Assembly (NCBI RefSeq): GCF_022539315.1
Contig: NC_066331.1
Span: 9,952,015-10,016,014, forward strand
Direction of reading: 5' to 3'
Source of the DNA: Serinus canaria
Lineage: Eukaryota; Chordata; Aves; Passeriformes; Fringillidae
Length of the DNA stretch: 64,000 bases
In this document: in pieces, positions 1 through 11,286 of the stretch
Numbering within the stretch: position 1 is the first letter of the stretch
How the letters are laid out: each line of letters starts with the position of its first letter
Translations under genes and position numbers: made by a program
The notes under the pieces: model-generated
What the model saw: the letters and a program-made list of their open reading frames with translations, nothing else
Databases searched by the model: none
What the model was told of the DNA's origin: nothing

Positions 1-456
1 CTGCTCCAGCATCTCTGTCCCTCCTCTCTTCTCCCATCCCCCTGGTCTCTCCTTCTCTCCCCAAGGGCAGGAGCCAGGAGGTGGCAGAGAGCTGCCACCC
101 CCCTGCTGCCAGCCAGGGCTGTCTCTGTGGAAATCAGCTGTTCCTGGTCCCTTCCCTGCCCCTCTGAAGGCTGAAATTCCCCTGGCACCCCTGGGTCTCT
201 CTGACTGTGGGCAGAAAGGGAACTGATGGTGCCAAGCCTGAGCAATTCTGGGTGGTACATGTAAGTAATTAATTCATTTCATGAAAGAATTAATTTCATC
301 AAAAAGTTAATTTCATGAAAGTACATGAAATTAATACAGTATTCACTGACTTCAGCCCTGCTGTGGGACAGGACACCTTGGTGTGTCTCTGGCAAGGCTG
401 ATTGAGGCTTCCCCTCTGTTCTCTGAGAGGTGCCATGGGAATATTCTACTTTTCCC
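1..456. other. Non-coding DNA with an AT-rich repeat and hairpin
   Basis: No gene is supported here. The block at about 260-340 is AT-rich and repeats the motif TTAATTTCAT several times. Positions 307-317 and 324-334 form a perfect 11-bp inverted repeat with a 6-base spacer. The TAAT-rich words resemble homeodomain sites, but this is composition only. Confidence 0.5.
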
Positions 457-818
457 CAGGAAATCCCTCTCTCCTGCCTGCTCTGAGTACAGAATTGCCT
501 TCTCCCTGAAGAACTGTGTGAACCTTTGCTGCTATGGGCCACTTGTCAGTCAAAAATGAGGAAGAGGAAAAAATGCAGCCTTTCAGCCCTTTTCTTCCAG
601 GCAGTGCTGTGCCAACAGCTGAGGATGGAGGACCCCTGATCCCTTCCCTCTAATGCTGGAGGACCTGGAGGGAAGGAGCTGCCCTGCAAGTCATTACAAC
701 TGCAGCTGCATTTCTCTGGTGATCATTTAAAGCTGCTGCTTTTCTTGCAGAGCAGAGACAGAGAATTCCATTCAGGAAAGAAACCAACAGAGTGACAGCA
801 GCTCAGAGCAAGGGAAAG
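457..818 (+). repeat. Near-identical direct duplication, copy 1 (362 bp)
   Basis: This segment matches 3464-3825 base for base except at two positions that I can see (CTGCTCTGAG against CTGCCCTGAG, and GACAGCAGCT against GACAGGAGCT). Both copies are 362 bp, in the same orientation, with starts 3007 bp apart. The sequences on either side of the two copies differ. It has no TG...CA ends and no clear target-site duplication, so it does not look like a solo LTR. It is either a recent local duplication or gene conversion, or an assembly artefact. Confidence 0.9.
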
Positions 819-1257
819 TCAGAGTGTTTGGAGAAGGTGCAAGGTACAGAAAAGGGGCTCTCTTCTGGAAAGCAGAGCAGGCCAGACATCCCAGGTCACT
901 CTGACATCCAGGAAAGTGAAGCTGGGCTAAGTTTTACCTGACCTGCAGCTTGGGTGGCTTTTTTGTGGATAAAGGGAAAGGGAAAAACCTTGCAGAACTG
1001 AGCTTTTCACAGGTAGTTTGGGGACCAAAATGGGGGAAGTGCCTAAACAGCATCTGTGATAAGGAGATCCAGGAGAGATCATTGCCAAGACAGCATTCCT
1101 GACCTGATGGGAGAGGGAAGCTTTCTAAAACAAAACAAACAGAAAGAAATTCAGACCTGACAAGGAGGCTTCCTCTGAGCAAGGTAACATTCATTTGTTT
1201 TGCACACATTGCAAACCATGAACTGTGAAGGGCTGGAGAGGCACAGAGAAGCAAGCT
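819..1257. other. Unremarkable non-coding DNA
   Basis: I see no recognisable repeat family, RNA gene or exon with splice signals. The reading frames are short and unlike known proteins. Confidence 0.5.
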
Positions 1258-1281
1258 TGTATTTTATTTTATTTTATTTTT
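1258..1281. repeat. (TTTTA)n microsatellite
   Basis: Four to five copies of ATTTT are followed by a short T run. This is a simple repeat in otherwise ordinary sequence. Confidence 0.8.
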
Positions 1282-2079
1282 TCTGAGACAATTAAAGATT
1301 AAACTGCAGATTTCTTCTATTTTTACAGAAACAAACCCAAAGTAATTAATATGCTCTCAGTCAGCTGTGGTGGGTTCTGCTATATATGGTGAACAAACTG
1401 ACCCACATCCACAGCTCGGGGAATTGGATTTTTGTACTGTAATTATTGCACCAGCTCTGGCTTGGGGATGCCATTGGGGTGGGATTACACCTGGTGCTGG
1501 GAGGGCAGGCTGGGCAGGTGGAAGCTTTCCATCTCCTACTGGATGTATCTCATACTCATCTCTCTTTTGCTGCTTTTCCCTGTTTTCTGTGCAGCAGGAC
1601 AGGTGCTGGCAGGGGCAGCTGCCCCAGGCTGGGTGAAGGGAACCAGAGGAGGTGGAAGGGCTCTCAGTGCTGCTGGTGTTTCTGCTCACACACTGAAAGG
1701 AGCCCGGGCTGGCTCTTGGCAGCCAGCAAGGAGCAGTGCTAGCCTCTATTTTCCACTGCCTTAATCTTCCCCAAAAATTGTAGCATAGCCAAGGCAGGGC
1801 CTGAACACATTGCTTTTGATGCTTCCCAAGATATAACTCAGCATGAGAGAGAGAGAGAAGAAATGCTGGGAAGGAAAAGAAACCAGGACTGTGCTCCTGG
1901 GTCAGATGGAGAAAGAGATGTCATTCCTGATTCTCATATTTCCTGAGTCATTAGTGATAATCATGTTCTTAGAGGTGATTTAGGCACCTGCTCCTTCTCT
2001 TCCCTTGAGATCTGGGGCTCCTCACTTGCTTTTCCTGGCAGGGGGCAGTGGGACCTTGTGGAGTGTGGGTGTGTGTAGT
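1282..2079. other. Unremarkable non-coding DNA
   Basis: The segment is moderately GC-rich in its middle (1460-1740), which gives overlapping stop-poor frames on both strands. No splice-bounded exon or repeat family is recognised. A short (GA)n run lies near 1845-1860. Confidence 0.5.
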
Positions 2080-2232
2080 CCCTTTCCCTTTCCCTTTCCT
2101 TTTCCTTTTCCCTTTCCCTTTCCTTTTCCCTTTCCCTTTCCCTTTCCCTTTCCCTTTCCCTTTCCCTTTCCCTTTCCCTTTCCCTTTCCCTTTCCCTTTC
2201 CCTTTCCCTTTCCCTTTCCCTCTCCTCCCCCT
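2080..2232. repeat. (CCCTTT)n hexamer array, about 150 bp
   Basis: An almost pure array of CCCTTT with a few CCTTTT variants near its left end. The plus strand is all pyrimidine and the minus strand is (GGGAAA)n. Runs of three G separated by three A are favourable for G-quadruplexes, and a mirror-symmetric polypurine tract can form triplex DNA. The Pro-Phe and Gly-Lys reading frames here are consequences of the hexamer. Confidence 0.95.
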
Positions 2233-3084
2233 ATGGCTTTCAAAAGTGCTAAACAGAATATCTGGTTTTCAAAAAGGGAAATTATGGAGCATCTACTTGA
2301 ACTTCCTTTCCAGAAAAGTACTGGGACAACAAACGGAGCCAACAAACAAATACTGAAACAAATCAGGGAAAAGAAATAAGAGCCCAGCCATTATGCATGT
2401 GTCAAATCTAATCCTTCTGTGGCACTTGTGGATAGGGAATGAGCTGTACATGTCATCTATCTTGTGTCTAACGAGGCTGTTGACACCTCCTGACATGACA
2501 TTGTCTAAAGATTTTTGGGAAAGCTGATGAGAATAGCCCAAGGTGGTGTGAAACACTTGGAAAAGCACACCCAGAGAGAAGCTCCCAGTGGGTCACTGTG
2601 TCCCTTTGTCTTCTGTGTTTCCTCTGCAAAGTGGAGTAGAAAAATCACTTTATTTACTGGAGGTGGAGTTGGAAGAGGGCACTTGCATGCAGCAGAGCAG
2701 CGTCAGAGGGAGATAATAGCTGTAAAAAGAAGTGATGATGTGAGGACAGTTACAGAAACAAACCCAGTGAGAATTGGGGATTGCACATACACAGTGTCCA
2801 GAGCAGAATGTTCTGTGACACAGAGCAGCACCACGAGCCAGCTCAGGACCACTGGTGATGGTGAGAGTGAGAGAAGTGTGAGAAGTGAGAGTGTGCTCTG
2901 CTCTGCATTGCTGACTGCTCTCAGCCATGCTGAGGAAGGTGAGAGGTACCAGAAGATAACCCAGAGCACAGAAAAAGACACCAAAAATCTAGAAAATCAG
3001 AAACTCAAGGACAGGCACAAAGACTGAGGGAAAATCTAATGAAAAATTGTCTGAGGGGAACCCTGATCAGATTTTAAATATAAG
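2233..3084. other. Unclassified non-coding DNA
   Basis: The longest frame (2515-3027, plus, 170 codons) is rich in Arg, Ser, Glu and Thr and resembles no family I know. No splice pattern supports it. The run near 2860-2905 is a degenerate GAGAGTGAGA repeat. I see no mobile element with confidence. Confidence 0.4.
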
Positions 3085-3200
3085 GAGGACTACCATGGAA
3101 AGAAACAGAAAGAAACAGAATGTTTTATTCTCTGTGGAATATGGAAACTAGGGAAAGAACAGAGTGTTTTACTCTCTTTATCCATATTGAGAAGGAGTTA
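3085..3200. repeat. Short imperfect direct repeat
   Basis: Two imperfect copies of an AT-rich motif built on AAAGAACAGAxTGTTTTA lie side by side near 3110-3145 and 3152-3190. Origin unknown. Confidence 0.45.
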
Positions 3201-3228
3201 TGGATGTGCACTTCAGGAGTGAAAATGA

Positions 3229-3350
3229 CTTGGGCAAGAGCTGGAATCTTCTCCAACCAAAGAAGGTTTTTAAGAACAGGGTGGACAAACTCCTGTCAGG
3301 AATGAGGGAGGGAAAGGTGATCTTGGCTTTGGGCAGCAGAGGTTTCCCCC
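3229..3350 (+). mobile_element. CR1 LINE fragment, 3' region
   Basis: The wording GGTTTTTAAGAACAGG...TGGACAAACTCCTGTCAGGAATG is typical of the CR1 region just before its 3' end, in sense orientation. It is short, diverged and lacks the terminal ATTCTATGA repeats. It lies about 110 bp before the second copy of the 362-bp duplication. Confidence 0.5.
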
Positions 3351-3463
3351 AGCTGTACTCAGCACGCCACGTGGCTGTGTGGATTTGGAGGGGTGTGCAA
3401 AGCTCAGGTCCAGGCTCATGACACACTGTGGTGGTTTGTGTCCTCTGCTCCCAGAGCCACGCT

Positions 3464-3825
3464 CAGGAAATCCCTCTCTCCTGCCTGCCCTGAGTACAGA
3501 ATTGCCTTCTCCCTGAAGAACTGTGTGAACCTTTGCTGCTATGGGCCACTTGTCAGTCAAAAATGAGGAAGAGGAAAAAATGCAGCCTTTCAGCCCTTTT
3601 CTTCCAGGCAGTGCTGTGCCAACAGCTGAGGATGGAGGACCCCTGATCCCTTCCCTCTAATGCTGGAGGACCTGGAGGGAAGGAGCTGCCCTGCAAGTCA
3701 TTACAACTGCAGCTGCATTTCTCTGGTGATCATTTAAAGCTGCTGCTTTTCTTGCAGAGCAGAGACAGAGAATTCCATTCAGGAAAGAAACCAACAGAGT
3801 GACAGGAGCTCAGAGCAAGGGAAAG
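3464..3825 (+). repeat. Near-identical direct duplication, copy 2 (362 bp)
   Basis: This is the partner of 457-818, with the same length and two visible differences. Its left flank is a CR1 scrap plus unrelated sequence, and its right flank continues into sequence not found after copy 1. Neither copy carries an ORF worth calling. Confidence 0.9.
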
Positions 3826-4728
3826 CAGGTGGACTCTGTTCCTTGGCTGAGAGGAGCCTTTTCCCCAGCTCATTCTGTGCTCCTACTGCACCAGCCATGT
3901 CTCACCTCACCCTGTGTGGATGCTCAGAGGCAAGGGACTGTGAAACCCTGGCAGAGACAGCCCAGAGGCTCCTCAGGAACACACTGAGAGCTCCATTTCC
4001 AGCCCCAAATCCACTCCATTTCCAGCCCCAAATCCCTGCCCATCACTGGAGCCTTTGTGCACAACAGAAAATGAGAGGGGTGTCTGCTTGCCCAAGGCAG
4101 CACTGGTGCTGTGGGAGGAACTCTGCCTGCTGCTCTGGTTCTTGAGGCAGAGCTGTGATTTACACCCCTGGGAGGCCACTGAGGAAGCAGCAAATCACCT
4201 CTTGAGCTCGAGTTCAAAAGGCAATCAGACAAATCCATGTAAGAAGTGCCTGTGGAGACCATGAAATCTAAAGCCTTTTTCCTGTTGAAGGAAAGACCAG
4301 CAGCTGGTGGGAGAATTGCTACTGTATGATCACCCTGCTTTTCCACCTTCTTTTGGCTCCTGGTGCTGGGGATCAGGGGAGGAGCTGGAGCTCCTCAGCC
4401 CTGACCCAGCCAGGAGCATCCCTGGGTTCTCCCAGCCAGGATGGCCACAGCCCCAGGGGGTTGTTCACAAACAATTGCAGCTGGAAGTGGGACAGAGCCT
4501 GAGCCTCCCAGTCAGGCCACAGCTCAGACTTGCTGCCTCCTGGATGCTGTTCAGGAAGAGCCAGGAGCCCTGTCCTGCTCTCCCTTCCCTTCTGCTGAGA
4601 GGGGTCAGTACAAGATTTAGCTCCAAGCCTTTCTCTGCCAGACAGATTCTCCCCCGTTCTGGACAAGAAGCACTAAAACAAACCAGGAAGGCAAATGCCA
4701 TCCCATGCTCAGAACACAATTTTATTTA
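3826..4728. other. Non-coding DNA with one small tandem repeat
   Basis: Two copies of a 23-bp unit (core TCCATTTCCAGCCCCAAATC) are adjacent at about 3990-4035. Nothing else is recognised. Frames are short and overlap on both strands. Confidence 0.5.
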
Positions 4729-5080
4729 GCTAGCACCAAAGTTTTCAGATGCAAATAGCTTATTGAGTTGGACAAAAGTCATGGCAAGAAATGTTTCTTT
4801 CTAACTTCACTCCACAAAAATATCTCGGAGTAATAGGATTGTGTTTTTCCAAAAATGTTCTGTATTGATTTACAGCAGTATCACATTCAAGCCCAGCATT
4901 AGAGTTCCTTCATTAATGAAATAAGACACAAAAGTCTTGTTATATTAGCGATTTTCACAGAGTAACTCAGTAAGCTATTTTTAATATTCTCATGGAGGCA
5001 TGCCAGAAGGATAATATTTTTATGTTCTATAGCAGAGAAATATACTTTAAGACAGTTTTGATTGACTTCAAAGTGTGCTT
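4729..5080. promoter_or_regulatory. Possible conserved element with octamer motif
   Basis: This AT-rich, repeat-free block is unlike its GC-rich surroundings. A perfect octamer ATGCAAAT (the POU-factor site) lies at 4749-4756, with CATTAATGAAAT near 4912. These features are common in vertebrate enhancers. This is inference from composition and motifs only. Confidence 0.25.
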
Positions 5081-6598
5081 GAAGGCCCAGGCATGTTTTC
5101 CATTCCTACAAAGTGACCAAGGAAAGAGGAGCCTTATCTGCAGCTCAGAGCAAAACCCCAACAGAACGAAACCCCAGTGCCAGCAGCGTTTCCCACGCAC
5201 TGTACCAAGGTTGAAAATAAAATACAGCCCCTCCTCCCTCTCTCAGGGCATTGGAATGAATCATGTTCCTGCCAGGAACGCTGCACTTCACCCAGGTAAG
5301 TGAACAAAACCCTCTGGCCTTTCTCTGCAGCTGCATAAAGAGGGAGTCCTGCTTCCCCACTTTCCAGACAGCACCACTGCACATTTCCAGGGCAGTTTCC
5401 CTCCAGTGCCTCTCTGCTCTTTCTGTATTTCCCCCCGGTGTTCCTGTGGGGCAGAGGGGGCAGCAGAGCTGGGTGGGAGCTGTGGGTGAGGCACAGCAAC
5501 ACCCCTGAGCAGCCAGAGCACCTGTGGCTGCAGCCAAGGGCAGGCATGAGCTCAGCCTCCTTTCTGCTGTGCTGGGACTGTTGCTCTTCATCTGATACCT
5601 CCTCCAGCCAGCCCCACATTGCAAAGGGCTATTTCAGGCCTAACCAGGGGCTCTTATCAACTTTCAGGCTCGTTTTCAGTGGAGTAAATCTCTACTGAGT
5701 GAACAGGTTCACCCCACACATGTCAGGGAATGCCTGGGGCTTTTAAGGCAGGTTGACATTTAAAGGCAGCTCCAAGCCCTGGTGCAGTGCTGAGGAGCAC
5801 AGCCTCCCTCGGGGCATTTCTGGGTGCACAGCACCACTGCTGGCCATACCCTCTGAGTGCACAATGCAGCCCAAGCTTGGACAAGGCACACCACCTTTCT
5901 GTGCCTCTGGTACCTGCTGGAGGGAACTTCTTGGCAAGACAAGACACTCCTTGTTCAAAAAGTCTCTTGGCAGCTCTCTTCTGCTTCCAAATGGCCTCAA
6001 TTGCAAACAGATGGTCAGGATTCTGAAACCCCAAGAACCCCAAGGAGGAGACTGCAGCATGCTGGAAAGCATCTTCAGGCAGCCCTGGCGAGATCTCCGG
6101 TGTGACAATGATGTTTATGGGCCCATCCATCAGGAAGGGACCTGGCCTGTTTGTCTTGATGTTACAATTCCTCTCCTGCCCCTCACATCCTCCTCCTCAG
6201 CAGGGCTCTGGTGGTTTGCAAATGCAGTCCTGAGTGCAGAACGTGCAGTGTTTCCCCTGCTGGCTCCACATTAGTCTCTCCTGTGAGCCATTTGGACACC
6301 AACACTGTGACAAATCCACCCCACCTTGGTCTCCATGCCTGTCACTGTGCAGCAAACCATGGCTGCTCATAGCTGGAGGCCACAGGAGGCCTGGCAGGCC
6401 AGCTCCTGCTGCTGGGACAGAGCTCCTCTGGCTGGGAGCAGCCCAGAGCCTGTCCCAGCCCTGCTCTGTGCTCCTCCAGGAGCTCTGTGTCCTCTCACAG
6501 GCACAGAGGTTCTCTGTGCACAGCCCTCCTGATGCCACCTCATCATTAACAGTGTCTATGTCCCAGTGTGGGAATGTTCCTCACTCGGGGTCACTAAA
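5081..6598. other. Unremarkable non-coding DNA
   Basis: GC-rich, stop-poor sequence yields overlapping frames of up to 173 codons on both strands, none with recognisable protein motifs or splice borders. No repeat family was recognised. Confidence 0.45.
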
Positions 6599-6995
6599 TG
6601 TGGAATTTGCAGGCAAACCCAACAAGGGAAGAGATGAGAACTTTGACTCCACGTTTCAGAAGGATGATTTATTATTTTATGATATACATTATACTAAAAA
6701 AGAATTATATACTAAAACTATACTAAAGAATAGAAGAAAAGATTTCATCAGAAGGCTTGAAAAGAACAGAAAAGAATAGAATGATAATAAAGTCTTGTGA
6801 CTGACCAGAGAGTCAGAGATAGCTGGACTGTGATTGGCCATTAATTAAAAACAACCACATGGACCAATCAAAGATGCACCTGTTGCATTCCACAGCAGCA
6901 GAGAATTATTGTTTATATTTCATTTCTAAGGCCTCTCAGCTTCTCTAGAGAAAAGATCTTAGCAAAAAGACTTTTCATAAAATATGCCCGTGACA
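6599..6995 (-). mobile_element. Solo LTR, songbird ERV family A, copy 1
   Basis: About 397 bp with TG...CA ends (TGTGGAATTT to CGTGACA). It shares its layout with 29522-29939, 30251-30662 and 31691-32078. Landmarks on the plus strand are a TTTGACTCC block, an AT-rich stretch with TTATTATTTTATGATAT, the CCAAT-box complement TGATTGGCCATTAATTAAAA, and a GAATTATTGTTTATATTTC block. Read on the minus strand it has CCAAT boxes in the middle and AATAAA about 60 bp from the end, so I assign sense to minus. No matching internal region is adjacent. It resembles the TguLTR5-like LTRs known from zebra finch; that name is from memory. Confidence 0.8.
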
Positions 6996-8585
6996 TCCCA
7001 GTCCTCTTTTTCTTCTCCTCTTTCCCTCTCCTGGCCAGCTGGGAGCTTTGGTCCCAGCAGTGCTGCTCAGGGTTTGTGTCCCATTTCTGTCACATCCTGG
7101 CCAGTTCAGCCCTCCTTTTCCAAGCCATGTACCACCAAGGACAATGCCTATTGTCCTGCATGGCCAGAGCAGGACAAGATAAACCTTCTACTCCTGGGGC
7201 TGTCCTGTACTCCTGGACAAGCTAAACCTGGGGCTGTGGCTTTGGGAGAAGCACCCATAAAAGGAACAAAGCAAAGCTCAGTGCCCTGAGCTGATTAGTG
7301 TTTAATGGTCACTGCTCCCAGCAGCCCTGAAGCCATCAGCCCTGCAGCCCTGGAGGTGCTGCTGACCTCCAGAAGGTTTAACAAGTGCTTGGAAGTCCTC
7401 CCAGCCAGCCCTGCAGCATCAGGAAGATGCAGACAGTGGATGGAGAGAAGATGGGAGAGCCTGGCTTTGTGCTCAGAGGTGCTGGGGCTGCCTGGTCCCT
7501 GTGGAATTGCAGCCATGGCCATGCTGGTGGTTTAGGCATGAGATGAAGTGTTTGGATGTTTTTCACACCAGGCAGGAACCACCACCCTGTGCAAGGCTCA
7601 GCCAGCTCCTGTGTGCTGGAGCTCAGGACACTCAGTCAGGGGAGCAGTTTTGGTCTCAGTGAGTCTTTTTAATCCTCATGAGCATCTTCCCAAGTGTGTG
7701 CCCACCTGGAAAGCCCAGGAGTTCTGCAGCTGGCATGGTGGGTGAGGGGCACACTGAGCTGAGCCCCTCCCTGGAGCTGCCAGCTGGGGCAGAAGGGTTT
7801 GTGGAGCACAAACCTCAGAGCATGAGAAGGCTCAGCCCCAGGGGGCTGGAAAAGCCCAGGGAAGCTGTAACCACGTGGATCTCCTGTGTCCTCACTCTCA
7901 GCTTCCAGCATTGCCTGTCCTGGGCAGCAGGACCTAATGGGGGAATGAGGATGAGGCAGCAGAGGTTTTCTGTCTCTTCTAGGAGATGAAAGGCAGGGGA
8001 AATAAGGGGTGTGCACATCCAGGGTTGCAGCAGTAGCTCTGGAGAGATTTTGCTGCTGCTCAGCAGCCTCTGAAGGAACAGCCCTCTCCCTGCAGAGCTT
8101 CATGCCAGAAACAGGCCCAGTTTGGCCCTAAATGCACACATAATAAAGGCACAGCTGTGAATTTCTTCTCTTCTCATTTTGAAACATATGAGCTGGTTTG
8201 CACAACCCCAGTGTGATGCAGCTTCTCTCATCCATGGAGCTCTCCTGCACACATCACCCCAGCAAAGCCCTGGGGAGCAGCCCCAGCAGTAACCAGCTGT
8301 GCAGACACGTTGTGCCAGATGTTACCAGGAGGATGTGCAGCAGGAAATGGATTCCTGGAAGTGCCACCCCAATTACTGCCCAGAACCAGCCCTGAGAAAG
8401 CAGGACCTACAACAAACATGGGATCAGAGCACAGGGGCTGCAATCATAGCCTGTCTCTCCTTGGGGAGGTTTTGCCTGTCCCACCAAGAGAGCAGCTGGG
8501 CAACAAGGGAGGACAGATGGAGCTGCTGGGACAGGAATGCCACAGGAAGGGAGGAACAAGCCCCACATGGCCAGCAGGTCTCCTG
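6996..8585. other. Unremarkable non-coding DNA
   Basis: No recognisable repeat, RNA or exon. Several stop-poor GC-rich frames of 60-145 codons overlap on both strands and look accidental. Confidence 0.45.
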
Positions 8586-8632
8586 GCTGCTGGTTAGCTG
8601 CTGGTTAGCTGCTGGTTAGCTGCTGGTTAGCT
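8586..8632. repeat. 11-bp tandem repeat (GCTGCTGGTTA)
   Basis: Just over four consecutive copies of GCTGCTGGTTA, with one more separated copy near 8650. A small, nearly perfect minisatellite. Confidence 0.9.
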
Positions 8633-9034
8633 ATGGCAGAGCTCTGCCTGGCTGCTGGTTAGCCCTGGGCGCAGGCTCTCCTCTCTGGTTCTCCCTCTCT
8701 CCCCATGAGGTCAGTGGCTCTGGCTGCACTGTCAGCACACAGGTGTGGAACAAGCAGTGGGATGGATCATGGGGTCCTGCACTGTCTCCTCCCAGCCCCA
8801 GAGCAGTCTGGATCCTGCCCTGGCTGCTGAAACTCCTCTGGTTTTTGCCAGTGAGTCCGACACCGTGCTGGAAGGGCACAGGAAGCACTGCTCCATCCCC
8901 TCTGCAGCAGGGCAGAGGCCAGCCCCAGCTCCCAGCTCCTGGCTCACCATGGAGGGTGGACATGGCTCCTCCAGGAGCCTGGAGCCCTGTGGCAGTGCCC
9001 TGCCAGCTGCCTGAGGCAGCCCCACACCCAGACC
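8633..9034. other. Unremarkable non-coding DNA
   Basis: Nothing recognised between two short tandem repeats. Confidence 0.5.
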
Positions 9035-9088
9035 CTGACCCAGAACCTGACCCAGAACCTGACCCAGAACCTGACCCAGAACCTGACC
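9035..9088. repeat. 12-bp tandem repeat (CTGACCCAGAAC)
   Basis: Four to five near-perfect copies of CTGACCCAGAAC. The unit length is a multiple of three, so all six frames stay open, giving runs of Pro-Glu-Pro-Asp on plus and Gly-Ser on minus. These are not evidence of a protein. Confidence 0.9.
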
Positions 9089-9780
9089 CTCCCCACACAG
9101 GGAGCCCCTGCTCCCAGCCCACAGCAGAGGGGCTCCCCAGGCACTGGTGGCAATTTCCACAGAGTTAGATAAAAGAAGAGCTTGGAGAATGTCTGGAGGA
9201 CTCCTCTGGTGCCACGTGGTTGCCCTGGCAGGGGTGCAGGGCAGGGCCAGCTCGGGGCTGTGCCTGCTCACAGCAGTTTGTGCTCACAGACACGCACACA
9301 CATCTCACATCCTTGCTTTCCTCCTTGCCTCTTCATTTAAAAAGTCATTCAGAGTGAAAACATGTTTCCTCTTTGTGAATGGGCAGATCTAACCCAGATG
9401 CTGCACTAACTGGAAACATCTTGTGCTCCACTCTGTTCATAGACTCGTTCTGTTCAAGAACAGAAGGCTCCATTTATGATCATCTCTTCAGTGTTCCCAA
9501 TCTTTACAGCTTGGAGATACCCAGCTAAATGCTGTGTCAAATCATCACCTCTTCCCCTCTCCCTAACCCTACCAGAGCAGAGCTTTCAAGGCTATCAGTG
9601 TCAGGCACTGGGTGTAACCTGCTGGTGTGGAGCAAGGCTGCCTTGGCATTGAAATGAAACCTCCAGTACTCTGTGTCTTCTGAGACAGCTTTCTGTGACC
9701 CCTCTGGCCTTGCTGCTCACCTCCTGAGAGCACTGAGGCAGCTGGGCATGAACCACGGGCCATTTCCTAGGTGTTTCTGC
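9089..9780. other. Unremarkable non-coding DNA
   Basis: Nothing recognised. The sequence becomes less GC-rich after about 9330. Confidence 0.5.
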
Positions 9781-10345
9781 ACAAAGGTGTAGTTTTCTTT
9801 TATATAAGAAAGCATCTTTTGAAGGAACAAGTACACCCCTCCTGAAAGCGCTGGAGATTGCAAAAAGTCCCCAGAAAAACTGGCCTAAGAGACAAATTAC
9901 CCTGAAGAACTCTTAAAGCTTCATTTCTTTGTCCATTTTTCAATGAGGCTAAATTATCTAGGGGGTTCCTGCAATGGGTGTCTTTCCCTGTTGGAATCTT
10001 TGCTTGGCTACATGCAGCCTTCCTCACTGTGATCTGGTGGATATTCCCATTACATATGGGATTATAAAGGGATCCCATATAAATTCCCATTATATAGGGG
10101 ATCCCATTATATATATGCCTCCAGAAAGAATTTCTTTCCAGAATCCTCCCGAGTTTTTTGGTGCCAGTGAGCCCAACGTGCTCCCAAGCCCTGCAGGTTA
10201 AATGCTCATGGAGATACCATGGTGTTATTCTTGCAAGAGGATGTTTTCTTTTTATCATTTCAGGGCTATCATGTTTCAAACCACAGATCACAGTTTCAGC
10301 CCCAAGTTTCACGTGTCCAGATATCACTCACATGCCCTTCATCAG
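9781..10345 (+). mobile_element. Possible degraded LTR element
   Basis: The run TCCTCCCGAGTTTTTTGGTG at 10145-10164 reads like the end of a retroviral LTR followed by a primer-binding site, with CCCAACGTGC just after. Upstream, 10025-10125 has overlapping palindromes: 10054-10062 and 10072-10080 are perfect 9-bp arms. There is no second LTR, no AATAAA and no retroviral protein motif, so this is a weak call. Nothing else is seen in this stretch. Confidence 0.25.
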
Positions 10346-11286
10346 GCTCAATCATGAATTAAGGGCTGTGTCCTGGATTGAACTTTACCCTTCACTAGCT
10401 ACCTCTCAAAATCAGCTGCAAAAGAGAGGGAGATGCTGAGCACAACCTGACTGCAGGTGCTCTGAGCAAGGGCCTCAAGAATGTGCAAATCATTGAAGCA
10501 ACACAGAAATAACCACAAACATAAACAAGATGAAATAAAAACTCAAGCTGTGCACAGAGCTACGAGTGCTCTTTTCCCAGTGCAGCAGGGAGAGGAAATC
10601 CTATAATCACTGACACACTCCATTTAACCACAGGCATGGTTACAAGGGAAGGACAGCAGGCAGAGCCTGGCTAAGGAGTGCTAGGGCTGGATGGACAGAT
10701 GGGTGAGCAAGCCCAGCCTGGGGGTTCAGTCCTGCTGGGTGCTGAGCAATGCTCTGGAGCAGTGGGGCTCAGCCCCAGCCCAAGAACAAGCTCAGAGCAG
10801 ACAAGGTGTGCTGCTCATTCTGCCCTGCCCAGGCTGCAGCAGGCAGCAGGATGGGGTCCCTCTGGAGGTGCTGCAGGACCTGCCTGAGAGCACATGGAGA
10901 TGGAGCAAGAAGGATCGTGACAAACAATTATCCCTGCCTCTATCTGATTTCTGGAAGAGGAACTAGACAGCAGCTTAGACTCATAATGAGGTGGAAATAA
11001 GTTCTAGAAGCATCTCAAAACATACCTGAAAAAGAAATGGGAGTGATTCCCACATTTCCCATGGGGGGTGATTACAGAGCTGAGCACAGCCCTGGGTTTG
11101 AGTAGAGACCTGGGGGTGAGCAGAACCAGTCAAGGGATGGGGAGAGAGGACCTGACTCAGTGTCCAGGCACCCTCCTCACCCTGCAGGTGCTGTCCCCAT
11201 CCAGCAGAGGATGTGACCCTGCCTGGAGAGCGTGGGCAGAGCCCACACAGCCAGTGGGCTTCTGTGCTGGAAGCTGAATTTGGGGC
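10346..11286. other. Unremarkable non-coding DNA
   Basis: No repeat family or exon recognised. The segment 10690-10900 is GC-rich and stop-poor without recognisable protein features. Confidence 0.5.

Noticed and set aside
2005..2379. Pro-Phe and Gly-Lys repeat proteins
   Set aside because: Direct translation of the (CCCTTT)n hexamer.
8631..9271. Gly-Ser repeat frame on the minus strand
   Set aside because: Direct translation of the 12-bp CTGACCCAGAAC repeat.
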